NCBI GenBank assembly: GCA_038496675.1
Contig: CM076651.1
Location: 25,498,148-25,562,147 of the forward strand
Source of the DNA: Rachycentron canadum
Taxonomy: Eukaryota; Chordata; Actinopteri; Carangiformes; Rachycentridae
Length of the DNA stretch: 64,000 bases
Direction: 5' to 3'
Positions 36,517 to 49,949 of this stretch are shown piece after piece (the first letter of the stretch is position 1; each line of letters begins with the position of its first letter). Position numbers and translations under genes: made by a program. The notes below the pieces were generated by a model. It was not told where the DNA came from. It made no database searches and worked only from the letters and a program-made list of their open reading frames with translations.

Positions 36517-39500
36517 GTAAGTCTGCCAACATCCAAGCATCCTGTCTGATCTATCCATGACAAATTACTGCAGCTTTTTGTTCTCCATCTGAATCACAGT
36601 CCTAATAGGAAATATGCACATAAATATTTTTTTTTCAGTTGGGCAGAATGAAACGAGTCTTCCTCCGTCTCTTGTTCTCTATTTATTGTTGTATTTATTG
36701 AGCTGGTGGAGGAAGCAACACTATATGAGCCATCTCACTAATGCAGTGTGGATAGACTCATCCAGATTAAATAGCCTAATTTATTGCAATGTTTGATCAG
36801 AGTGTGAGAGGCCACATCAGGCTCCTGCATCGCCACATACTGAGCTCTTGTTGCTAAAGTAGTATTGAGTTTTTATCATGCAAGGAAAAAGGGATGGAAG
36901 CCTGTGGCAGTATTTTGTTGTGAGTAACTTTGGTTAGTGACAGATAGATATAACATTTGCTCATGTTTTCTGTTTTGTTATATGAAAATAGTGGAATTTG
37001 ATGCTTTTTAACATAACAAAAGGAAAATAAGATGCATTCTTTGCAAACACAAAGGCATTTTTATTGCATTTCTGCAGCATTACATAACACTCTGAGGAGT
37101 GAAAGGAATGCTGGGAGACAGAGATGTGAGGTCACGGAGGTCACAAGAGAGATTTGAACTCATTTTATAGCAAGGACAAAGTATGGCCCTTTGTCTGCCT
37201 GTACACTGTGCGTGGAGCAGAGCAGCACTTACATCAACACGTGCTTCCATTAGTGAAGTAAATGGATTCTGAAATGAATCATTCCTGATACTTTATTTTT
37301 GGAAGGAACAACTTTTTCACAAATTGTACTTGAAGAATTTTAGCAGTGGACTCCAAGTCCGGTGGAGCGGAGACCAAGCTGGGCAGGGGGGAGGTAGATT
37401 TCGTGACACTTTGTTTCCGAGCTGTTTCTTAGCAGCAGACTAGAGGAGGCTACTTGTCTGTTCACCTTGACAGTTTCAGCTGCAGCTGCCTTCCTCTGAA
37501 GTGTCCCAGGTGGTGGTGAAATGTGCACTGTCAGGTGGTCACCGCCACCATAGTTACACATTCAGCTTTAGGCCTCTTCAAGTGTCAAACAATGAAGCTT
37601 CTGAATCAGAAATACTGAGTATCTGAGACACACCTTTCTCGACTGTAACTTAGGATTGTGTTCTGTGGGCTGCAACTCGTGATAATTTTCATATTCATTG
37701 ATTTTCTGGTTATTTTCAATTGTTTTGTCTGTATCATAGTTTCCCAGAATCCAAAGGCAGGGCCTGAAATGGGCCCTTTTTTTTAACCAACTACACAACT
37801 AACAATAAATAAATTATCACAATAATATTGAAATCAATTTCATTCTATTGATTAATCGACTGCTTCAGCTCTAATCTACAGTTTTTGCACGTTAGCATTC
37901 GCTGCATGAGTTTACAATGTCAATGTCACGGTGACAGTCACATCAAAACACAGTGAGCCGCCACCGCCGCTGTCCTCGTCTGTGTTTTCAGTGAAGGCCT
38001 GAACATCGGCCGCTGACCTCGTGGCGGCAGCAGCAGGGAGAGGGGGCAGCTTTGAACTGCTGCCATCAGAGTTCACGATGGTTGAGCTTTTTCAATGCAG
38101 CTCGCTGTCCGACTATGGCACAGAAACTACAGGCAGGGAAATGATACTGGAGCTGATTTGAGGCAGTGTGTGCAACATCAACTTCAACATCAAAATCTGA
38201 TTATGCAGCAGCCTGTGATGTCGATGTGGTGGGAGCGGAGGTAGCTGCTCACTGTCACGGCGGCATTTCAACCTGCTGCCACCGATTCAAAGTACAGAAA
38301 AGTGATGTCACCAACAGTTCACCGCTAACAGTGGCACGCTAACATGCTGACAATGACAATGATGCTGTTAAGCAGCATCATGTTTACCATGTTCATCATC
38401 TGAGTTTAGTGTTTCTAACAATTGTTAATAAGCCCTAAATGGGAAGCACAGTTGTGGTTGATGGATCTTGAACCAAAGCTCTGGACAAATGAAACATTTG
38501 CATCTGGTGATGGTGCTAAATGAAAAGTCAGGGGATCAAACCTTATTATTACCATTCTGTCAGATTCAGTGAATGTGTGCCACGTTTCATAACAACGCGT
38601 TCAAATTTCATTGAGACATTTTATCCAAATCCACAAATGTTAACTTATTGTTGATAAAAAAAAAAAAAAAAAAAAAGAAAACTCAAGCAGCGCCACAGAC
38701 ATTACAGGCCACGTCATCTGGGAGCCGGGAACTGTAGGCTACTAGATGTTCATTTTCAGATATTTTATATGAGGAGTGAACCAGAGGAAAAGTCAGGGCA
38801 CCACCAGAGTCAGACTGGGTCTATAAATATGTGTAGAAAATGTCATGGCAGTCCATCTCATGGTCGTTCAGGTATTTCACTTTGGACACTGCCAGCTCTA
38901 AAGCTAAACCACAAGTGTGACCAAAAAAAAAAAAACATTTATTAATTTATTATAAATAATTTTTTTTACTCTTAATATATTTTTCCAAGATCACAAGTCT
39001 ATTGTCAAACTTAATCATTTCCAATTTATATTCTATTCACAACCATTTCTAGGTGTTATCCAAGTTTTCTAGTTAGCTAATTTGCACCAAGCGTTGTTGG
39101 CGTCGCTCATAGAGTTTTAGCTCAACCAACAGCAACAGCTTTGCCTATGAACACATATTTGTGTAATTAAAACACCAGTCTGTCAGTAGAAAGTCTGTCT
39201 GGGTTTGTAGTTTCCTGGAATGGTAGCGCACAATCTGAATCACTGCTGCTGACTTCAGCTGGACGAGACGAGTCCACTCGACTAGGGGCCAGTTTATGGC
39301 CCCTGCAGCTGTCCCATGCCAGTAGCACTATTGACATGTTTTTAGAAAGCTTATCATGCTCAGACAGACCAAACAATCAGCCGGCTATGACTCGCTTTCA
39401 ACCCAAATAGCTGGGTGAGCAAGGGACGGAGAGCGAACCAGAAGGGAGAGGAGAGAATCAATGAATGTAACATGGAAATACAAAAATATCCTTGAAAGCT

Positions 39501-40181
39501 GAGACTTCCAAGCCATGATTTCTGCACGACTCAACCATTTTGCATGGTTAAAAGCAAACATATGAAAGGCTTGAAAAGAAAACCTGTCTGTCAGACACGT
39601 GCAAATGTTGCTAACATTAGAGATTAATAGATTTGTGTTCCCTATTTTTTTTAATTAAATGGACTTTTAAAGACAGGGACAATTACTTACACTCATCACA
39701 AACCGGTCATGCGTTCCATGTGATTAATCATCTTTTCCTTTTATCCGCTAATGAAATTCTCCTTGAGGAGAGAAATGAGAAAAGTGACATATGTGAGAGG
39801 TTACATACAATAAGACCCCTGAAGGATTTTTATAATGACTCATTCTGTGATTAATGGGGGACTAAGAAACTTAAAGACTCAGACGCGGGGGAATTCCACG
39901 ACACTGTGCAGATAACAGTCGGGATGACTGTGGAAAACTTCAACAACAATTTAAATGCACTACAACGTGGTGACACTTTGTTTGGACAGAAAGCATCTTC
40001 ATGACATTTTAACTGGTGGTTCATTAGAAGCTGTTTCGCTAAACATAAACCTAACCATCAAATTCTTTGCATTTGTATATACATTATTAAACATTGGGTT
40101 AGATGAATGAAATGAACTATACAAATAAAGTGCAAACAAATTTAACCAAATGAATGTCCAAGTATAATATAATATAATATA

Positions 40182-40531
40182 AGGGCTGCACAATATGCAA
40201 GAAAGAAAAAAAAACATATTGCTAGTCTTGTTAGTCTTGCTAGTTTTGCAATTGTGATTTCAGCTGGAATGATTTATGGTTTAGCATTTAATTTGCACAA
40301 GTTTTGAAAACAATGATGTGATTTTTGTTCGGGTCTTGTACCAAACAAACACGTTTGTGTAGCATACGAGCTGTAGACCAGGGGGTCTCTGTAGACAGCA
40401 CCACACTAATGGTGCTAACAATGCGCAACAATGTTGAGACAATTTTTACCTTGATTAAAAAAAAAAGTCGCTGCTCCTGTGATTTGGATATTGCTCTTGG
40501 CCTTATTGCGATTCTTTTATTGTGCAGCCCT
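40182..40531. mobile_element. MITE with 13-bp perfect terminal inverted repeats
   Basis: AGGGCTGCACAAT at 40182-40194 and its exact complement ATTGTGCAGCCCT at 40519-40531 bound a 350-base AT-rich non-coding segment. GGGCTGCACAATAT-type ends are common in fish short DNA transposons. I could not identify a clean target-site duplication: the left flank is a (AATAT)n tract. Confidence 0.85.
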
Positions 40532-41032
40532 CGTAAATATATCAAATCATGTGCAAACATTTCAAATATTTGTTTTCCTGTCTAAGTTCAATTCAATTAT
40601 GCGGTTCTCAATTCGTCTGTTTTACCCTCTCAGTCTCGTACGTCACTGAAGTAGTCTGCTGCCCTTGTGCTTCAGGCAAATGTGGCGTTTGCAGAAATGA
40701 TTCACAGATCGGTGGCTTAAAGACACCGCAAGGAGAGAACAAAGTGGCATAGCTGTGATACAGTCATCTCATGACAATTAAAATGTCATTACACTAAATC
40801 CCAACTTCATAAGGTTTTTAGATTTCTTGGTAAAAAGATTTTAGATTATTATTATTTTTAAATTATTGTTTCATTCCAGTATTTTCCATCAGATATTGAA
40901 ATTTTGAAGCTAGATGTCGACATAATCTTGGAGCGCCAGGCTCCACGGAGAGATAAACAATGCACTTGTCAAATATCATCGGAGACCTTTTCCTCATCAC
41001 TAAGAGTCACAGTAAAGACAGGAGCGTGAGTC

Positions 41033-41310
41033 ATTAAAGGTGCCCTGTGGTGTTTCTGTTTACATTCAGTTTTCCCCCTCAAAATGCATTGTTTGTATCA
41101 CTGAACCCTAACAAACATGAGTAATGCACTTTCTTCCTCGCAAAACATTTGCAAAGCCAATTTTTTTTTTTTTTTTTTTGAAAAATGGGAATCTGGTGTT
41201 GTCTCTAACTCTAATGTTGTTTACTTGCTCGCAGTCCTCTTCCTCCCTGCCTTTACTGGTGCTTTACTGTGCTCCCTGACAGTTGGTAGGAATGTAAATC
41301 ACTGTATATG
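41033..41310 (+). mobile_element. TTAA-type MITE (fragment)
   Basis: It begins ATTAAAGGTGCCCTGTGGTG and continues through TTTCTGTTTACATTCAGT, CTGAACCCTAACAAACATGA, GTTGTCTCTAACTCTAATG and TTTACTTGCTCGCAGTCCTC. This is the sequence order I recall for a repeat dispersed in many percomorph genomes. A T run at 41161-41180 lies inside it. The right end is not clear. Confidence 0.6.
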
Positions 41311-42569
41311 AGCATTAGAATAAACAAAATGGGGAGCAATTCTTAACAAAATTGCTCCGTAGCAGATCAAATGTCAAAACTTCACAAGTAATTGAAATCT
41401 TTTTTTTTTTTTAAATAAATGATCAGTGGTACCCCACTACTTTCCCAGTCTGACTCAATCAAACTTGTTGGGCAGCACCATACAAGGAAAATTAATATAG
41501 AAAAATACTATATGTTAAGTCAATAATAATATATATAGCCTTCATTTGGGGCTGTGAAATAAGCTGCAAACTCAACACTGATGTATCACATTTTAAAGTT
41601 GTTTTGGTATTTGTGTGAGCTTGTCGCTCTAGTTTGGTCTTTATCAACTCCTGAGTAAGACTCAACAGTTAAACCGGGGCCACTAAACCAAAGCAATGAA
41701 TAGACAATAGACAATGAATAGACAGATGCTAAAACAGTGTTGATCTGAGGGAGACTGCAGATTGAGTTGTGTAATGATTCTCTATGGATTCATCATTTGG
41801 AGTGATGCCTTTAAAAATTATCACTTGATTCTTAGTTGTAAAAATATTCATTAGTGCAGCTTTAAAAGTATAGAAAGACAGAAATCTTAAAGCAACAAGC
41901 ATTTTGTACTGTGTTGTGCTGCACTGAAATATACGCTGGCAGATGGCAAGATTTCCCATAATCCCAGCAATAACTTCATATCTTAATTATTCAACCATGC
42001 ATCTAAACGTCCTAAAATACCTGAGATAAAAATACCTGGTGGCCTCAATTCCCTTTAAACACCAATGTTTTGATATGTAACTGTCACATTATTCCCTTAT
42101 GATCTCTCCATACACCTCGTGTCCATGGCTTTGTCACAAAAATACCTACTCGCCTCCCTCCCCCCTCCACCACCAGCTGAGCAGTTTGGCTCTCGACGGC
42201 CTGAGAGATTTAGGCAGAAGTAAAATGAAAGGAAGCAAAAGGAGCGAGCTTTGGTAAAAGGGTGGAAATGAAAAGGAGAACAAAACAATAAGAGACCAAC
42301 AGAATACAATCACTATTCCTCCCATATGGTCAGTGTCTCTGATGGCTGCCTGCAGGGAATAGACAGCTGTCTGGAGCAAAGCCCAGGGGGTGAAACAAGG
42401 GAGGATGAAAAGAGAAAGGGAGGCAGAGGGGAGATGGAAAGTGAAAGGGAGGTATGTGAAGGGTGACAGACAACTCAGCAGACCAGAGAGAGAGAGAGAG
42501 AGGGAGGAGGGAGAGGGAGAAAGGGAATGTAGTTCACCAAAAGGAAGGAAACAAAGAAAATATATGAAG

Positions 42570-42642
42570 GAGAAGAGAAGAGAAGAGAAGAGAAGAGAAG
42601 AGAAGAGAAGAGAAGAGAAGAGAAGAGAAGAGAAGAGAAGAG
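42570..42642. repeat. (AAGAG)n pentanucleotide microsatellite
   Basis: About 15 perfect AGAAG units in a purine-rich region (42370-42680). The strand asymmetry is strong over about 300 bases. Open frames across it on both strands come from the repeat. Confidence 0.98.
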
Positions 42643-43194
42643 GGGGAAGATAGACAGAGGGAAAGGAAGGAAACTTTCTTGAGGGAAACAAATAAAGACA
42701 AAAAGAGTCCTCTCTATAAGCTGTCATTTATAGGACTGCGGAGCAACACACACACACACACACACATAATAAAAATCTTGGATATAAAAAACTTCTAAGT
42801 GTACATGGTGTATTGATTTTTCTTCTACATTTGCTGTCATCAAACACACACACACACTCACACACGCCACGAGTGGAGAACCTATATGGTTCTGGTAGCC
42901 TCCTCATGTTGGTGGGTGTACATTTTTATAGGTCAACAGTTTTAGAAACGGGCTCCATGCTGCGTGGCGAACTAAGCACTCCTTTCCACTTACCTGTGTG
43001 TTGCCATGGCAACCGAGGGGGGTTATTAGCCGAGGCGGTAAAAGTATAACAATGATCCAAAATGCACCCTTTTGAAAAAAAAATAACTGGGGAGCTTGGC
43101 AGGGTGTTTTATATGTAGACCCATACAGTACGGCCATAGCAGAGGTATTTTTAAACAGGAATGGATTTTTGTCTAGAGAAACATAATCTATGAT

Positions 43195-43235
<41 letters not shown>
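43195..43235. repeat. (CA)n microsatellite
   Basis: About 20 CA units. Confidence 0.97.
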
Positions 43236-43237
<2 letters not shown>

Positions 43238-44129
43238 GAACAATGTAATAATTCATCTATATAGGTAGCAGAGCAGCACTGACCATGAGCTAAAAACTTT
43301 GAAACTATCACCATATCATCATCACTTACTGCTGACAAGCATGCAGAAAACAGACAAATCACCCAATTGTGAGTGTAATGTGAAAAAATGAGGCCGATCT
43401 ATTAACAATCCCACACGCTTCCAGTCGCCCAGATGTGGATTGATGAGGTGGATAGTGGACTAAATAAGCTGTCTGCGGGGATGGTTATGTTGGTGGGGTT
43501 ATGGCGGCAGTCCAGCATGTGTCGTGGAATTACACCTGTCTGAATTTCTCTGTGAGACATCAGGTAGTCTGGCGCTTTGGTGTTAGAGGGCAGGGTGTGT
43601 AATTGGGGGCAGTTAGTGGGATGCCTTCTCCTCTGTGGCTGATGTCATACAGAGAAAAACCCAATCCATGCACCTACTGCAAACTTTTGGCACAGAAAAC
43701 GAATGAATTGTGAGAAAAACAAAATAACATATTTTCTGCTCGGTGCCGGCAGTAATATTATGTTACTGTTACTGAGCTGTTGGTGGTGGAGGGGGTATTT
43801 GCAGATGCTGTCTTACTCTGCTGCAACACAGTATAATACAGACAGACAGGCAGGAACACATTGTCACACGGTGTCTTCTGCTGTATTGAGACATGACCGA
43901 GGTCCCATATTATCTTAGGTCACTTTTATGAGAGAGAAATGTCCATTTATCAAGGGTTGTACATTATAATGATGAATATGTCAACTGTTTAGCAATTTAG
44001 CACATCCTATTCATATCTCTCAGTGCATGTATGGTTCTGTATTGGTGTTTTTAGCCATGCTAGCTGCACGCCTGTAGGGATGTCACTGTCAGATCAGTAG
44101 GTTTGTCAACTTTGGTCCAGACCATCAGC

Positions 44130-44358
44130 TGCCTATAAAAATGGACTGGCTGAAAAGTGAAGCCAATGCTGAAGTGTCTTAAACCTTCATTCTCTCTAAT
44201 GACCATCAGGGGGCGACTCCACTGGTTGTTAAAGAAGTCAAATTGTATTGAAGTCTATGGGAAAATGTCCCTAGTTTATGGTCTCAGTCTCTAGTTTCAA
44301 GTCTTCAATACAACATGATGTTCATTTTTTAAATGATGGTCCATTTAGAGGAAAGTGC
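44130..44358 (+). mobile_element. dispersed element family A, copy 4 (half copy)
   Basis: It starts at CTATAAAAATGGACTGGCTG and carries GGGGGCGACTCCACTGGTTG, GAAGTCTATGGGAAAATGTC and CTAGTTTCAAGTCTTCAATA, then stops at CCATTTAGAGGAAAGTGCTG. The half with the CTCCTCCAAAT block is absent. Compared with copy 2 it also lacks about 50 bases just after GAAAATGTCCCTA. Confidence 0.85.
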
Positions 44359-46518
44359 TGTCATCAGGTAAAAATTGAAATTCCTCCAACTATCGCTGTC
44401 AGTTGTAGATCGTATGATATTCCTATTATTCTGTCACCTGTTTAATTTGCTGGTTTAATCAAAATACATGTTCCTGTCTTGTTATTCTATTCTTACATAG
44501 TCCCTAGTTTCCAGAAAATACTTTTCATAGAATGAAAAACTCCAATTAGAAGTTAGATGTTACAAAGGATTTATCCACATTGTTCACTCCCGGGGCTAAC
44601 AGGGGCAATAATACATTAATCCCATCTAAATAATAGCATTTACAAACTATTTAACAAGCCAACAAAAGTCTGAAGATATCTCAAAATATCTGCTCATATA
44701 TTGAAACTCTTATAACAAACCCACTTCACTACACTTTGAGGGAAGAACTAAAGAATTGCAATTACCACTGGATTATTGTCCTTCATTGCCAAACCAATTC
44801 ACATTTGTGAATATGTCTGAAAATGCCTCCGTATGCACTTGGTAGACTCACAACCAATCAGAGCAATTGAAAAGTGTGGAACAGCACAGTTGTTAAATTC
44901 AACTTACAAAACCTTGCCTGTAGTACAGGAAACACATCTTGGCAAATGCTGCAAGTGCAGTTGTGTATTGTTCTGTTAAAACGGTCAGGATAGCAGATTC
45001 GACAGACCTCTTCACACCACCTGAAACCTTCTTGGTTTTAAACGAAAATGCTTCAGCGCCGCTCGGTGAGTCACTGTATCGAGCCCACCCCATATAATAG
45101 TGGTAATTGGCTGTATCTGTCTCAGGATGGATGGAAATATGTCTGAATGGCAGGGGGCAATGAGCAAACCTTGAGTTTGATCATTGGTCTTGTTTCCAAG
45201 TTAATTGGATCCATGCAAATTTCAAATCCTGGTAAGGGTGGTGTGCCACAGTTCTGCTTCGAGCATCTTGACTGTACTTCCCCTTTATACGCATAGAACT
45301 GAGACTGACCGAGTATGAACTTTGCTCTATTGTTCAGCCCTTCTTCACAATCACAGTATGATATAAAAGTTCACTTCTACAGTCAATGCCTGGAGCTAGT
45401 GGTCGGCGTTATAGCTCTTTCGCCACCTCTCATGAATTAGACGACAAGGTAACTGAAGTCTTCGTCTTTGGGCAGCCCCCAATCCCCCACCCCACTTTTT
45501 TTTTTTCTTCTTTTTAAGCGGAGGTATAGCCTCTGAATTGGAGTTGTCATCCTTCATCCTGACTGAGTCACATTCAAGAGGTCAGTATGTCCCAAACTAA
45601 ATGGTTGTGGTATGGTCAAACGGTGTCTAATCCTCTTCAACCACAACTTCCCCTCGTAGGTAATTGGCCATTCAGAACAGCTATAATCACTTTTGCCTTT
45701 GGACACGGTTGGACATCACGTAATAAAAACTAGCTCTGTTTTGAGGTTATCTCGACCGTCAGCCACAAACATTAGAGGTCACGGTCAAATGAATCCAAAC
45801 GTAGAGCAAATGGCCGAGATTAAAACCAAAGTAAAACCAAACCCACTCCTTGGCTGCAGGTTTAGTATCCCTCTGTCCATGAATATCAAAAACAGGATGG
45901 GTGACCTGGGACCCCTGTCAAAAATTATCATTGGATGTTTCTAAATTAATGCACAGAATATGAAAACTGTTCTGAGAGAAGATGCAGAAGTGAAGTATCT
46001 TATTCCCAGAACCCTTAATTAACTGCGAGAGGCTAAAAAGCTGGTCCACTGGAGGAATATTATATTGTGAAGACTTGTACTCTTGTTGCAAACTGACATA
46101 ACATGATCTGAAATGAATGATCTAGGTTATTTCATTAGCGAGCTGAATTTCAAGCTTGAAAGTAACTTAACACGAAATCCACTCTTTTAACTGTCTGAAT
46201 TACATGTTCCGTCACTTTATCACTCTCTGTGTTGGCCCCATTCTCTAATGATCATTACAACTGTTATTTTCTTGTTTTCAGACACAATGCCATGAGTCTG
46301 TCTATTTGACCCTGGAAATAATGAGTGTGGTGTATCCTGGGACACTACATCAAACATAAATACAGCAGTCAACCGTCAGCAGTGTGGACACTGTTAAAGA
46401 TTATTAGAGGAGAGAGTAGGATAAGTAGAAAACTATAGTAACAGAAATATTAGCTCCACTACTGGTAATAGTTTTCATTTAACCTCCTCAAATCAGAGAT
46501 TCTCTCTTGATACTTAAG

Positions 46519-46540
46519 AGGGTTAGGGTTAGGGTTAGGG
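46519..46540 (+). repeat. short interstitial telomere-like repeat
   Basis: Three and a half copies of TTAGGG. This is too short to argue for a chromosome fusion or end. Confidence 0.9.
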
Positions 46541-48359
46541 TCAGCTGCTCCCATTTTTATCCAGTCTTGAATAAAACCTGAGATCTGTTGACGGTGAAGT
46601 TATTGTGGAGGAGGACTTACTTCATAGATGTAAAAATGAAGACTGTTGGCTTCTGAATGATAGAGTCCTCAAAGGAAGTGTTTGAACCTGCTGCACCAAA
46701 GGCATCAACATAAACAGGTACATTAAAGTAATGAATCAGTGTGAGAGTGGAGAACGCTCCCAGATTTGTCTCTCGTTACTTGGATGAACTGCTGCTGGTG
46801 ACGTTCCCCAACGTGGACGTCTCGGGCCAACTTTGAATGGAGCAGCTTTACTGTGAGGTCTGCTCAGTGATCCACACAATGGAGATTTTGTGTGGGTTGG
46901 AGTTTTCCACTGGCCTTGGCGTGATGGCATGATAGCATTTTGGGCTGCACTGGCTGGACCCCTGGTTCTGGAGGGGGTGAGGGATGTGGTGGTGGCCCAC
47001 AGCTGAAGAACACTGCTGCTAAGCCGCGATTGTCCACCGTTACCCCCGGGCAAAGAACAGTGACCAGGGGTCAAAATTCTTGTAAAGTATTTTCAGTCAA
47101 GCATTTTAATTGGCTTCATTTGAATTGGCAATATCTACAGAATAAAGACAAAAGTCACATGATGGAATTGTGATTTGAAAAAAAGAGCCAAATCAGCCGA
47201 GAGGAAACTGCTGATTTGATGCGCCACCCGGCGACCATGGCGAGTGTCCCAAATCAAACACCCCTGCCATGCTGTGTGACCATCAGGCGCATGCAGGCTA
47301 AATGCTAAAAGCTAAAAAGCCTGGATCCTTCAGCCGTGACCTCTACATTCACGTCTCCTGTCAGTGAGGTGCGCACCAGCTTTCTGCTGCTTCTGATAAT
47401 CCCTGCTGTGACTGCAGCTCTTTCAGCTCAGAGTTTGAAAACGTGGAGGAGCACGGTGAGACAGAGCCTGAGTGGACTGCCTATATTTTTCACTGAGAGT
47501 TGAGGCAGGTGAGTTCAAGAAATAACTGATTGAGCGCATCAACAACGACTCTGTTACCTAGCAACGTAGCATTTCGTCGGTGTTGCATCCACTGTTGAGT
47601 TTATGCTGTTTATTCTTTATATTTTCTGTGTTAATTCTATCAGAAGAGGCAGCTAAGTGATTTATGTTGCTTAATATTGCTACATAAAGTCTACGGACAT
47701 TTCTGTGGTGTTTCTATTCTTTTATAAGGTAGGCAGCACCACACACTACAAAGATGACAAAAGTGAAATATATGATTGAATGCATTGGATTGTTGCATTG
47801 GACTGCATTAGCTTCAGCTAGATGTTCCTGATGAAGTGATAACAGAGGCTGCAAAGTGAATCTCAGCTTTAAACAGTGTATATGCCTCCATATATGCCTG
47901 GTAGACTCAAGATGTTCAATTCAGATTTAAGGTTGTTTTCACTTACCATTTCAACTGACCTACTTTTTACTTGTCTGAGAACATAACAATAAATTTACTT
48001 GAAGTGCAATTTATTTCTATCCTCCCCTGTCACTAACTAGCCTGTTGTTGGCACTGTAGCTGTGGGCAACATGAAAATTGTCAAGACTAAGCTGGTGAGA
48101 GTTTTGCCCCGACCTAAACGCTGAAACTTTATCTCTGTATCTTCGATAAAAACTATGGTGACCTGCCAAAACACTGACAATGTAAACAATAGACATGGCT
48201 CATTTAAAGAATCTGCTGAATGCCACGAGGTTGGTGAAATGTCGAGTCCGGAGCTCAGGCCAGACGGGGCATTTGTCTGGCGCTATTATGTGTTGCACAT
48301 GGCTGAAGTTACTGGGTCAAACACTGCAACTGCTGCAGGGGGAATGAGGGAATGACGCC

Positions 48360-49230
48360 TGCTGGTGCGATGGGCGCTCACTAGTCTCGCCGAATGACCA
48401 TTGTTGTGGCCTGCGTCTGGCCCAGAGCGCAGGGGATAAAGCTCGCCACATTGTTGTTGACAGCGTCCTGGAGAAGTGTGGCATACTCTGTATGCAAGAG
48501 CCATTTTTAGTGGAGAAAGAATGTCCTAGTGATAACTTTCATTGCAGCTCAGGGGGTGAGGCTATTCTATGGGATAACAAGTCTAACCCAGCTTGGCCCT
48601 GACTGCTTTAGTATAACACAGTTTTACTCACAGTGGAAGGAATTCATTACCCCAAATGAGTCTACACTTGACGGAAGTCCTCAGAATAAGGATGAGGAAC
48701 ACAGGATAAGAATTCCCCCAAGTTTACAATGTTTATTCGTTTTAATAAAAATAAATAGCAAAAAGAGAAGAAAAAATTATAAATGCATTATTTTTAAATA
48801 AGTGACTCCAGTGCCCTAAACACACACACACAGACACACACACACCACAAAAAAAATGATGAATGTGAGAGTGGGAAAATATGCCACCAACCCCCTCCAC
48901 CATCAGCACGGCTACGGCTGCCAACCATCCTGCATATATATATATATGTACTGTATCTTGCTAACTGAACAAATCGGGGTCATGGATGTGGGAGGAGCTA
49001 ATACCTGCCCAGTCCTATGGTGGGCCTGCAGGGACATTTCACCACAGACTATATATAGGTAACTGGGGATATGAACGTAAATATCTCATACATGTACTTA
49101 TATGGCTCAGTTCTGTCAAGATAATGATTTTAGATGTCAACGAAAAGGGTTTTACCTACAGATGGCTACACTTACATTCATGAGGCCTGGCACACTATGT
49201 CATGGCTGCACCGTTGTATTAGTACAGTTT
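48360..49230 (+). mobile_element. LINE remnant, probable endonuclease part
   Basis: A frame near 48469-48590 reads LEKCGILCMQEPFL, then SDNFHCSSGG and EAILWD. These fit the start of the apurinic-type endonuclease domain of a fish LINE (a C-x-I-L-C-x-Q-E-like strand followed by AILW), with the active-site Glu in QE kept. The rest of the domain is missing or unreadable, and stops and frame changes occur throughout. It belongs with the reverse transcriptase remnants beyond the gap, and its start is uncertain. Confidence 0.55.
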
Positions 49231-49234
49231 CACT

Positions 49235-49257
49235 GGGGGGGGGGGGGGGGGGGGGGG
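49235..49257. repeat. G23 homopolymer before the assembly gap
   Basis: Twenty-three G in a row. A shorter G run occurs just after the gap at about 49629-49640. Confidence 0.95.
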
Positions 49258-49304
49258 AGCTGTTACTATGTAAATAAATCTTGGACCTTCACCTCATCTA
49301 TAAG

Positions 49305-49627
49305 NNNNNNNNNNNNNNNNNNNNNNNNNNNNNNNNNNNNNNNNNNNNNNNNNNNNNNNNNNNNNNNNNNNNNNNNNNNNNNNNNNNNNNNNNNNNNNNN
49401 NNNNNNNNNNNNNNNNNNNNNNNNNNNNNNNNNNNNNNNNNNNNNNNNNNNNNNNNNNNNNNNNNNNNNNNNNNNNNNNNNNNNNNNNNNNNNNNNNNNN
49501 NNNNNNNNNNNNNNNNNNNNNNNNNNNNNNNNNNNNNNNNNNNNNNNNNNNNNNNNNNNNNNNNNNNNNNNNNNNNNNNNNNNNNNNNNNNNNNNNNNNN
49601 NNNNNNNNNNNNNNNNNNNNNNNNNNN
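49305..49627. other. assembly gap (323 N)
   Basis: Unknown bases. The 45-odd bases before it and those after it are nearly the same, each led by a G run (see findings). Confidence 1.
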
Positions 49628-49949
49628 AGGGGGGGGGGGGCAGCTGTTACTATGTAAATAAATCTTGGACTTTCACCTCATCTATATGTAAATGCTGTCA
49701 ACACAGAAACACTGGGCTGGTCATCCCTTATACAAGAGAACAACTTAGTCTCAACTCAGTATTCATGTATATTATTATTAGTTTTCATTATTATTTATTT
49801 TATTATAATTTTAATTCTTATGATATATATATGTATTATGTTATTGTTATATTATAATTATTACTTATTTTATTATTAGCAGTAGTAGTATTCATGTAAA
49901 CTGTAATGATGCATAGGAGAGATAGCTGCTCCATGTGTGTTGATATGGT

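Noticed and set aside
42146..42727. A 193-residue minus-strand ORF with LLFSS repeats
   Set aside because: It is driven by the AAGAG microsatellite and surrounding purine-rich sequence, with no domain.
44873..44905. AAAAGTGTGGAACAGCACAG as a copine KCGT exon
   Set aside because: Only four residues match. There is no flanking splice signal, and the next residues do not fit the AEEL motif.
46519..46540. Chromosome end or fusion point marked by TTAGGG repeats
   Set aside because: Three and a half units arise often by chance or repair. A normal intron continues on both sides.
46736..47074. GC-richer block with a plus-strand frame reading NAPRFVSRYLDELLLVTF
   Set aside because: It looks protein-like for about 35 residues, then stops, and I do not recognise the family. 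Too weak to call as a pseudogene without a search.
48461..48490. CCTGGAGAAGTGTGGC as the missing copine exon encoding PGKKCG
   Set aside because: The frame does not hold (two bases short), there is no acceptor directly upstream, and the sequence that follows fits a LINE endonuclease start better.
49102..49857. A 251-residue ORF across the gap
   Set aside because: Most of it is unknown bases. The ends are simple repeat and the duplicated gap flank.
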